The notes below the pieces were generated by a model. That model saw only the letters and a list, made by a program, of their open reading frames with translations, searched no databases and was not told where the DNA came from. DNA of 64,000 nt, taken from the NCBI GenBank assembly GCA_023213395.1, contig CM041465.1, forward strand, positions 54,567,741-54,631,740, read 5' to 3'. The stretch is from Cycas panzhihuaensis. Taxonomy: Eukaryota > Cycadophyta. A program made the position numbers and the translations under genes. Positions within the stretch are counted from its first letter, which is position 1, and the number at the start of each line of letters is the position of its first letter. This document shows positions 10,930 through 19,922 of this stretch, piece after piece.

Positions 10930-11860
10930 TGTATTTGAAACAAACTTTTAAATATGTTGCAAGTATATGAAAAAGATACAGAGATTTTACAGGAATTTCT
11001 TCAAATAATAACAGTTAAACAACTTAATCGAGCAATATACTCATATAATAGAGTCACAATATTCATAAATTTTCAAATATTTCGAAGAGAATATATCATA
11101 AAAAACTCTTATATATTTGTATTTGAAAAAATTTCAAAGGAATATATTGAGCAGATATATAAAATATTTGTAAACTTGAAAATAGAATAGAAGAACCTAG
11201 AATACGTATTTGTAGTAGGCTTCTTCAAAACACTAAGTGCATTCTCCAGTATATAGATCTGTTGTAGATGCTTCTCTGGATGGCTGAATATGCCAAAAAA
11301 CTGTAGATCTGATAAACAGTCTTGAAAATATAGTCAGAAATATAATGAAAAATGTAGATCTGAACTAAATAGAGCATAAAATGCTGAAAAAAAACTGATA
11401 CAATAAGCAGATTTATAATAAAATAACAGATCTGAAGTAATAAATTGCAGATCTTTGAAGAAAACTTGATAACTTTTGTATGCAGCTGATGCTCTTTTGC
11501 AAATCTGCAAAAAATATCAAATAAGTAGATAAATAACTTGTAAACTGTCAAAATATATAATAAATCTGTAAATCTGAAGAGGAAAGAACTTGAATATGAG
11601 AATAAAACTTGAATGTATATAACTTGCTGCTGAAAATCCTTTGTAGATCTGCACAAATCTGAAAATAGATCTCAGTAATATTTATTGAACCAGAAATATA
11701 GCTCAATAATAATCAAAATCTGCTGAAATAATATGTAAAATTGTTGAAAATTTTTAGAAAATAAATATAGTAAATATATCTTGCTTGTAACAAGAATTGT
11801 TGTAGAATGCAGTAGATCTTGTTGCTCTTCCTCAAAACTTCAAAGGTCGTGATCGCTGCT
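10930..11860. repeat. Leader block of copia B, homologous to the leader of C, with AGATCT-type repeats
   Basis: The part at 10930-11200 parallels 900-1200 (shared phrases such as TTTCTTCAAATAATAACAGT, TTTTCAAATATTT and GAAGAGA). The part at 11230-11860 carries repeated AGATCTGAA, CTTGAATATGAG and TGCAGCTGATG-like phrases, with units near 11348 and 11549. It corresponds to the 141-146-bp array of element C. Confidence 0.6.
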
Positions 11861-11910
11861 CACGATACCAAATGAAGGAAAATATGCTTGCAAACTATGA
11901 GCCAAACTAA

Positions 11911-11922
11911 GCTCTGATACCA
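11911..11922 (-). other. Primer binding site of copia B
   Basis: On the minus strand it reads TGGTATCAGAGC, complementary to initiator Met-tRNA. It lies two bases from the edge of the 5' LTR (11925). A second copy occurs inside the LTR at 11951-11962. Confidence 0.87.
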
Positions 11923-11924
11923 AA

Positions 11925-12360
11925 TGTTGGAAAAAATATGGAGCCAAAGTGCTCTGATACCATGTTAGAAATAATAATAGCAAGAAACAATAATAGCAAG
12001 ACTATGCTCTATACTAGTATTACATCAATACATCAGTGTATCACCATTACAATAGCATAAACACATGAAAGCCTTGTTGTTCAATCCATTGTAGTAGAAT
12101 GAGCATTACAAATCTCCTCAAAAGTAGGTGGTGTGTGAAGATACCAGGGTTGTACACCCCTTAATATTTATAGTTTGGGGGAGGAGGGAAACTCCTCAAC
12201 CCCTGAATTCAAATTAATAATAAAATAATACAACTTAACTCAAATGAAACTAACTCAACTTATCTTAACTTACCTTGACATATTGAGCACTACATGTCTA
12301 AATTGAGGTGCACAATCCTGGTAGGTAAGAGAGAGTTGAGTGATGACATTACACCCAATA
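11925..12360 (-). repeat. 5' LTR (B) of copia B
   Basis: It is the near-identical partner of LTR A, beginning TGTTGG and ending CACCCAATA on the plus strand, followed by the AAACT duplication. A minus-strand TATAAATA lies at 12166-12173, about 190 bp from the U3 end. Confidence 0.88.
12166..12203 (-). promoter_or_regulatory. LTR promoter of copia B: TATA box plus inverted repeat
   Basis: On the minus strand, TATAAATA (12166-12173) is preceded by an inverted repeat, GAGGAG (12181-12186) and CTCCTC (12192-12197) with flanking GGGG/CCCC. The same pair is found in LTRs A and C. Position and motif fit the core promoter driving element transcription. Confidence 0.6.
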
Positions 12361-12365
12361 AAACT

Positions 12366-14694
12366 TTGATACTTAGAGTGGATATCATAGTAGTGTGGAG
12401 ATTATCCTTGAAGATACTCATGTGTTACTAATTGAAGGTGTTGGTGATGTATCCTTGGTAGGTGGTAAATTTAAATGGGTCTATTATGTACTCAAAATGT
12501 AGATGAATTTACTTTTAGCCCAAGAAATCTAAAACCCAAGAATGAAGCTCTAGATTTATAAAGATAGATGTCTAATTAAGGATAAAAAAAAAAAAATTCT
12601 CTGTTATTACTACTAGGAAAGTAAGAGATAATTTCTAGATGTTTAAGATCCTAAAAAAAATCTTATGCTTTTGTTACCAGTGCTAATGATATGTGTAAAT
12701 TATGACATGATCACCTAGGGCACCTTAGTTACATAAGCATCACACTACTAAAAAGGTTGAAAATGGTGGAAAGTTTGCCCTCCATTTCATGTTTAAACGA
12801 TGTGTATAAAGGGTGTATGTGTAAGAAGGGTCATCACTATCCTTTTGCCTAGGAAAATGCCTAAAGAGCCAAGGAGAAGCTTAAACTCATGCATATGGAC
12901 TTAATGGGGCCACTCTCAAGCCCTTCTATATTAAGACCTCAATATACTTTGGTGTTTACAAATGACTACACTAAGAAGGCCTATGTGTATTTCTTGAAAA
13001 GTAAGTTAGAGGTGTTTGACTGCTTTCGTGATTGGAAAGTGAGTGTCAAAAATGAATGTGATAAAAAAATTAAAATATTGAGGTATAATAATAGTAAGGA
13101 ATACAATAATCATGTGTTTAAGCAATTATGTTAGGATAATTGTATAAAATAGGAGTTTATGATCTATATACCCCATAACTATGGTGTTATAGAGAGGAAA
13201 ATTTGTACCATAATAGAGATGGTAAGATGTATAGTGCATTAAAAAAACTTATTGTCGATGTTTTAGGAAGAAGTTATTGTGACTTCCATTTATATTCTAA
13301 GCAAGGTACCCACTTAAGTAGTTCAAAGCATGATCCCTGAAGAAAAATAGATTGGTCATAAACTAGCCATTGGTCATTTAAAAATATTTGGGTGCATAGC
13401 ATATACACACCTCCTAGATAGAGGTCATAAAATGTTGGATCATAAGAGTTTGAAGTGCATGTTTATGGGGTATTCTAATTAGAATAAAGCTTACAAATAT
13501 GGGATCTATAGGGGAGAAGAATTGTGATTAGCTGAGATATTAAATTTGATCAGTCATCAATGTATCATACTGAGAAGTCATAAGAAGAGCCTTTTTATCT
13601 GCTACTACTTCTATTTCTAAATTTAACAGTTGAAGAGGATGATTAGCTAGTTGTTGGAATTTAAGAGGAAGTTAGACCAAGTGAAGAGAATAATAGTGAG
13701 AAGTCATCACATGATGAGGTACCTATAGCACTAGGTCCTTCTATATTATTATGGAAAAGGAAAACAATAATGGATTTTAGAGTGGCGATGTAGAACTTTA
13801 TTGATAATAGAAGATCAAGAAGCCAACATGCTAGTCAGACTTTATTAATAAATAATGATGACTTTAGTGATCTTATTTTGTATGACAAAGTAAAGGATGA
13901 TCTATGATGGAGAGCTATGATAGAGAGAGAGTATGACTTAAACATGAAGAATGCCACATGGGACTTGGTTCCTTTACCTTTGAAGAAGAATCTAGTTAGA
14001 TGCAAGTGTGTCTACAAGATAAAGCTTTGTTCTGATAGAGAGATGGATAAGTACGAGGCTATGCTCCTTACTTAAGGGTTTAAACAGAAGGAAGGGATTA
14101 ATTATAATGAGACATTTGTATCAGTCTCTAAGATAATGATGCTCTGCTTGATCATTTTCTTAGGAACTGTATATGGTTAGGAGTTATATTATATGGACGT
14201 TAAGTTCACATTTCTTAATGGTGATCTAGAGGAAGAGATATATATGTCATAGCCTTTAGGATTTATTGAGAAAGACTAGGAGGCAGAACATCAAGGACTT
14301 AATATTGGTGCAAAAGAAGTTGTATGATTACAAGGTCTCTTGGAAATTCTTAAAGTTTCCAATAGAAACCTAATTATTTTTATTGGTAATCAAAGTACCA
14401 TCCACTTATCAAATAATCTTGAGTTTCATGCTCATATGAAGCACATTGATATATAACAATATTACATTTATGAACATATCAAGTCAGGGAAGCTATAAGT
14501 CGATTATTGTCTGAGTGAATATCAGCTTATAGACATCTTCATCAAAGTGCCTATTAAAGAAATTCATAAAGATACATACCAGATTGGGACTCATAGAAGT
14601 TATTCTTAAGGGGGATGTATGGACAAGGATAAAACAAAATGATAGTCTAAGCCTTCATGATAACTAAATTATTGTAGGTTCACTACATTCACAT
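12366..14694 (+). pseudogene. Copia P pol remnant (integrase, RT, RNase H tail)
   Basis: This continues gag 5436-6141 across element B. Conceptual reading shows a GAG-pre-integrase stretch (HLSYISITLL, with CKKGHH near 12820) and an integrase core at about 12880-13140 (HMDLMGPLSSPS, FTNDYTKKAYVYFLKSKLEVF, then ILRYNNSKEYNNH where DNG has changed). Further on come an integrase tail (IFGCIAYTHLLDRGHKMLD), an N-terminal RT segment at about 13905-14270 (NATWDLVPLP, VYKIKL, DVKFTFLNGDLEEEIYMS) and, after a deletion of most of RT, an RNase H end (EYQLIDIFIKVPI, 14520-14560). Stops and frameshifts are frequent. It is non-functional. Confidence 0.8.
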
Positions 14695-14695
14695 T

Positions 14696-14704
14696 AAGGG
14701 GAGA
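14696..14704 (+). other. Polypurine tract of copia P
   Basis: AAGGGGAGA lies directly before the 3' LTR start TGTTAGCATG. Confidence 0.8.
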
Positions 14705-15059
14705 TGTTAGCATGAAAACTAATTATTAAGCTACTTGTTAATGTTAATGTCGTGGTTTAATTAATATGATTAACAAAAAGGTGCAAGTTATGCAAAGAGT
14801 CACAACCCTTAATGGTTGACACCTCTTGAGGGATTATAAATATCTTGGAGTCCCTTCTATATTCATATCAATCAAGTGATAATCAATGTGATTGATAGAT
14901 TTTTGTAGTGGATTTTTTTTCTTGAAAGGGTTTCCCATATATATCCTATATGCTATGCAACAATTTTATGTGTTTATCTTATTTGCTTGTTATATATGGT
15001 AAAAGATTCTATGAATGTGTGTGTGTGTGTATATATATATTCATTCATGTTTCTTAACA
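14705..15059 (+). repeat. 3' LTR of copia P
   Basis: It starts TGTTAGCATG and ends TTCTTAACA (TG...CA, about 355 bp). A TATAAATA lies near 14837. A short (GT)n(AT)n tract at 15017-15040 lies within it. LTR G at 43779-44102 is a minus-strand relative. The 5' LTR is not in the window. Confidence 0.78.
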
Positions 15060-15179
15060 TAGATTATTGTTTACTTGTATTTTTTTTTTACATTTCATAA
15101 TTTTAGAAATAAATATCTTTAATCTATAATGTGAAATTAACTTTTATGAAATTGTCATAAGAATTTGTATGAGTTGACT

Positions 15180-15935
15180 TTGTGGTGGGCCTATATCACC
15201 TTGTTGTCCTCTTTTGCAACTTCATAAACCCTTACTTGAGTATTCATTATTTTTTTCCTATTTGTGAATATATGAAATATATTCGGTTACATTCTTCTTG
15301 TAACCTCGCAAACCTTTATTTGAGTATCAATTACATTTTATTCATTAAAGACCTAAAGTGAGTCCTCCTCCCTCGCATTTTCTAATTGCATAAATAAACA
15401 TCTTCAATCTATGATATAAATAGTCTTTTGCGAAAATATGAAAAAGTGAAGTACATAAGATGCTTATGATGGGTCTTGATACCATGTGGTTGATTTTGGA
15501 GTTTCATTATCCATTGACTTAAGTAGTAGTTACTTTTGCCTCACTTATGAAAATATAAGAAGATACAAGGCCAAAACTTTATTTCATAGCTTTGGGGTAT
15601 TTTATTTGAATAGCCTTTGCTTTTTATTCACTTACAAAAATGTGAAAAGATATAATGTTATCCCTTCCTTGCATTTCGCACTTTCAGAGGTAGATAGGGC
15701 AACTCTTATGGTGTGCCCGACCACTTTATCCTTCTCTTTGAAATTTAATAGTTCATCGCTTGAGTCTTCTTCCCCTCTATTACATTTGTGAAAATATAAA
15801 AAGATATAAGATCACATCTCCATTTTACAACTTTGCTGTTAATCACTTGAATAGTTATCACTTCAAACCTACTTGCAAAAACACAAAAAGATGTAAGGTT
15901 GTCCCTTCCTAGTATTTCATATTTTTAAAGATGAA
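15180..15935 (+). repeat. Degenerate repeat array in AT-rich DNA
   Basis: Variants of ACTTGAGTATT (near 15235, 15310, 15605, 15757 and 15850) alternate with variants of TGTGAAAATATAAAAAGATATAAGG and CCCTTCCTTGCATTTC. Periodicity is loose, about 80-150 bp. Unit boundaries cannot be drawn by eye. The flanks 15060-15180 and 15935-16260 show nothing recognisable. Confidence 0.4.
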
Positions 15936-16259
15936 TCTTCCTTGGCTTGCCTTTCTTTACTTGCTTCTGAGATTATGAAATTCCATCTGTAGAAGTGATC
16001 ATGATCTATCTAAAAATACAAAGTTTGAGAATTTAAATATTTTCATTAGAAAAGTATCCATTTATGTATCATTTTAAGGTTAAATCCTAAGACTACTATC
16101 CCTTTTTGACAAATTATCTTTATTATATACATTCACGACCACTATACATCATCATCATCATCATTATCTATCTATATATTCTTTAATCAAAGAGGAAGAA
16201 GGAAGTAACAAATGGCCTCCTTACTTTTATTAACCCCTAGTAGGTTAATAAAAAAAAAA

Positions 16260-17133
16260 TCTAAGAAAATTTCTCTGGTGTTATATAGGACATAAAAGTA
16301 TTAATAATTTAAATGTGAAAGATTTAAGATACTTCCCATTTATATGGATAAGAAATACTTTTCCATCCAAACTCTTTAAATTAAATGCATGATCTCCAAT
16401 CTTCTATATAATTTCCAAAGGGATAAGCCACAGAGAATTAAACTTGCCATGTGCCCTAAGGATTTCCTTTGTCTTATCCTACATCAATACCTAGTCATGA
16501 AGTTTAAAATTCCTTTTCATGGTAGATGACTTATTAAAATATTATTTGAACTTAGACTATTGCTTATGAAGCTTTTCTTTAGCATCCTGTATGGCTTCAT
16601 CTAATGCTAGTTAATTCTATAATCTTATAGATAATAATAAGATTCCTTCTTTAAATCTAGCTAACCGCAAGTTTCTAAAGGTGAGATAAGGAGGCAACAC
16701 AAACTTTTTTCCATATACTAATAAATATAGGAAATATCCTATTACTTACTTGTTAGTTATCTTGTTTACCCAGAGTAATTAAAAGATTCTTAATATGTAA
16801 ATCCCTTTTGTTTTGCTTCTGTGTTCTTTTAAGAATTCTAATCAGATTCTTATTAGTAGATTCTACGAGTCCATTCTCCTAATAATAGTAATTAGAAGAG
16901 GTATTTAAAGCAATGTCATATTTATGATAAATTTTTATTATTTCTTCAGATATAAAAGTTGGTCTTTTATCTAATAATAACTAAGTAGGGAATCTAAAGC
17001 TTAGCATTAAGGTTTAGTTTGAAAACCTAACCACTATTATAGTACTTGCCTTTTTAGATGGAATGGTTGTAGATGACTTGGTAAATTAATATATAGTAGT
17101 TAATATGAATGTATAGCCTTATTTAAAGAAAGT
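16260..17133 (-). pseudogene. Gypsy M1 integrase, C-terminal part
   Basis: Minus-strand conceptual translation gives the Ty3/gypsy integrase core and C-terminus. Recognisable parts are a YFTKSSTTIPSKKA stretch near 17060, KRPTFISEEII and YHKYDIALNTSSNYY near 16930, ENGLVESTNKNLIRILK near 16860, a LALDEAIQDAKEKLHKQ helix near 16600 and a NFKLHDWVLM-like domain with a GPFEI-like end near 16480-16400. Stops are scattered, many consistent with CAA or TGG decay. The start of the core is cut off at 17133 by E1; the upstream half continues at 26905. GAAAG at 17129-17133 is the left target duplication of E1. Confidence 0.75.
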
Positions 17134-17744
17134 GTTTCCCAGCTAGTGGGAATGGACTCGGGACGCATCGACACAGGTTTGTGCAGGTATATGTTTTCAC
17201 TTTTCTTACTTATGATTGCTAAGGGAATTCAGAATAGTTTGATTGACATGTGCCTGCCTACATGCATTTGTTTGACTGCCTGTTCATAATGCATGTGCCT
17301 AACGGCACCTCTTAGCCTATGACGACTCACAGCGGGGGCATCCATAAGCGGATGCGACACCCCGTATGGCGTACAACCACTCACGATGTCTCCATGGTCT
17401 TTCGGGATGCTCCTGCCAGCTCGTTTGTGCTTATTGCCACATGCCACTTATGTTGCAAACCCTTCCTAAGCCTGGTTTAACCCTTAGTTAGGGCTCTTTG
17501 CACCATTTTGAGTACTTGCTTGCTGGGCCTTCCCCCAGTTGATGTATTTCAGGCTTAGCCCCTGTTCTTACCTTAAAAAGCTGATTTTTATGACTTTTAT
17601 GTTGTATTTTTCTCTTTTTCAAATTTGTTTGTCTGTAACAAACTTAGCGGTACCACAAAGTTCTTGTTGATACCGGTCGTCTGCGGCAAACTTAGCAGAT
17701 CTTCTTGAGTTTCTTGCGTGACTCTGTTAAAATTGAAAAAAGAA

Positions 17745-17845
17745 ACCACGTGACGATGGCGCGTTTTTTGGAGCTGGCATGGCTCTGAGCAGTTGGGCGC
17801 GGGGCCCCTAACGTTCACTTCTATGCCCAAGGCATAAAAACTCTT
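17745..17845 (+). promoter_or_regulatory. Putative U3 promoter of E1
   Basis: The sequence GCATAAAAACTCTTTTTC (TATA-like, 17832 on) is conserved in the LTRs of E1 and E3 (25101, 55618, 63168). Upstream are a CACGTG box (about 17755), GATGGCGCG and an AACGTTCACTTC stretch. This would put transcription start about 730 bp into the LTR and leave a very long R-U5 leader. This is inferred from motif and conservation. Confidence 0.5.
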
Positions 17846-18897
17846 TTTCATTCATTTGCCTCATTCTTGAGTTCACTTTTCTAGACTTCCAAGCAAAAAC
17901 TCTCTACTAAAAGACAAAGGAAAACACGAAACTAAGGATTTTCATGTACAAGCTTGAGCAGAGGTGAAGTGGGCTACTACCGGTTTGGAGTTGCGGGGCC
18001 ATTCTTTGCCCCCTACGTCTCTCCGTCGCAAGCTCCACTTCCTCATACAAATACTCAAAGATCCAAAGCATTTCTTCACAAGAAAGACTACTCCAAAGGA
18101 CCAATTTTCAGCCTCTAACTCGCATGGAGCTTCCTCCTTCCATCTTCTTGTAAAGGACACTTAAAACCAGCCTTTAGACATTGTTTGTCTTCTTTGCTCC
18201 AAGTAGCCAAGGTGCATGCATGCATGCTCTCCTTCATTCAAGGTATTTCTTGTCTCTTGTTGGTGCATTTTTCCTTGCTTTTTGTTGTTCTATTTGCAAG
18301 CTCTTCTCCTTCTTTTGCGTGAACTTTCTTTGGGATCTCCTTTGTCATTTGATGCAAGTAATCTTAGCTAGTTGTGGCTTACTATAGTGCTGCCCTAGGT
18401 TGGGTGCATTTTCTTGTATTTCCTTGAAACCCATCCTCTTCCTCTTAGCTTCCTCCTTCGCCATTTCCTAAGCTAGCCGGCATAAAGGGTTTTCACGAGG
18501 ATTTGAGGGAGATAGGCGGGGTTCCGTCCCCCCATTGCCGTCCTTCTCCCCAAGGGTTCCGTCCCTTATCCTCTCCCCTTTGCTTTGTGCTTTCTTAGGA
18601 AGCAGACTAGGGAAGCCTTGGAGAGTTGGGTTGAGTTTTCCTGTTGGTGTAGGCAATTTGTTACTACATGACTCACCTTGTTGCATGCTAACCTGCTTTC
18701 CCTATACCCTGTGGAGACCTCTCGTGGGTGAGTTAGCCATCCCGAGGCTACACTCAATCCCATTTAGCATGTTTCGTGGTGTATGATAGCTTGCATGTTT
18801 AAATGCGATTAGTTTCATTTTTGTTATGGTTTAGTGCTTAACTACGTTTTTCTAGCTTAGTTGATTTTATTTCCATATATACATCTTGTTGTGCTTC

Positions 18898-18922
18898 GTA
18901 GCCTCTCTCCCGAGAGGAAGGC
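18898..18922 (+). other. Conserved short hairpin in R-U5 of the Tat-like LTRs
   Basis: CCTCTC and GAGAGG arms surround a 3-4-base loop. The same place in E3 (56704), E4 (reverse, near 53205) and E5 (reverse, near 3592) keeps the arms, suggesting a structured leader RNA element. Confidence 0.45.
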
Positions 18923-19654
18923 GTTTGTTGGGATTATTTGCAGGATTGCATTGGAGGAAGCATTCTTGTGAGATCGACCCGTTCTTGGGTCGGCCCCATA
19001 TGGTATTTCTTCTCCCTTTTTGGTTGAGCTTTGCTTTCGTTCCCTTCATTTCATTTAGTCCTTGCATGCTTTTGGGGAGCTAAGTGCACCCCCTTCGTTG
19101 TCTTCGATCGACGTTGCATGCGCGGGAGGAGGAAAGGAGCGCAACCAAGGAGGGACATCCGCACTTCCGTTCGAACGCCGGATCCAGGTATTCTTCGCAT
19201 GTCTTTCATATTTTCTTTATGCTTTTCTGCTTCTTTGCATTTACTGTTATAGATAAAGGAACATAAAGGAAAGAAGAAAACAATCTTTTATTGTGCATTT
19301 GCTTTCTCGCATTACTTTGCTACACTGCATAACATAGGAATAGAAGACTTGTTTGCGTTGCATCCCCTAGCCACATTTTACCCCGTATTCTTTACACTTT
19401 GGTTGGTTGCCCCTCGTTGCCTTCTCATTGCCTTGAGAAGTAGTGACGCCTGTGATTCTTTTCCCTTCCGGCCATCCAGAAGGGTAGGAAGGCCTCACTT
19501 GCTGCGGCCACAGAAGCAACCAGCACCTTGCGATCCGTGCCGCTCGGCGCAAGACGGGCGTCTGCGAGGTATGATCCTCGCTATTTAGCCTACTTAGCAT
19601 ATTGTTTTATGCCCTTCCGCTAGGCGTTGGATCATTGCCCGCGGAGAGCGTTTC

Positions 19655-19677
19655 TTGGCGACCATGCGGGGCTGCCG
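19655..19677 (+). other. Primer binding site of E1
   Basis: TTGGCGACCATGCGGGGCTG follows the LTR. The better preserved copy in E3 reads TGGCGACCATACTGGGGACT. The TGGCGAC start is like the tRNA-Arg type PBS known from Ogre/Tat gypsy elements. Confidence 0.65.
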
Positions 19678-19922
19678 GATGAGGGAGCTAGATCCGCTTC
19701 CCTTTCTTGTTGGTGTTCTTGCCTCTAGGTAGGTTCGCGTTCTGTGTTTTCAGTTGGGCAACCCCCGACGTGTTTGCATTTACTTTCTTTCTCTTCCTTC
19801 TCGCTTTTTCTAACAACGCTCGCGGAGGCGTTGCATGCGACGTTTCTCGCACCGCTTGGGTTTCGCCATTGTTAGAAGACCAATCGTCGCGTTTCATTCC
19901 ATCGTCGAACCCCGATTCGGCA

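Larger units (their letters stand above)
6147..12360 (-). mobile_element. Copia B: complete non-autonomous minus-strand LTR retrotransposon
   Basis: The 3' LTR is 6147-6579, the 5' LTR 11925-12360, the PBS 11911-11922 and the PPT 6580-6590. Perfect target duplications AAACT lie at 6142-6146 and 12361-12365, and the interrupted copia P is continuous across them. The interior is about 5.3 kb, but the only recognisable coding sequence is a short gag near the 3' end (6987-7310). No protease, integrase or RT was found. The roughly 4.6 kb between PBS and gag holds tandem repeats, a GC-rich block and gene-like sequence in the opposite direction. Structurally it resembles plant TR-GAG non-autonomous elements. 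Confidence 0.88.
17134..19654 (+). repeat. 5' LTR of E1
   Basis: It begins TGTTTCCCAGCTAGTGGG and ends GAGAGCGTTTC (2521 bp). Long identical blocks are shared with the 3' LTR, separated by clusters of short indels. Internal open frames of 60-80 codons are not conserved among copies and are not proposed as genes. Confidence 0.9.

Noticed and set aside
17229-19610. Many 60-80-codon open frames in the E1 LTR, with counterparts in other LTRs
   Set aside because: They are not kept in frame between LTR copies and match nothing; they look like chance frames in GC-rich noncoding DNA.
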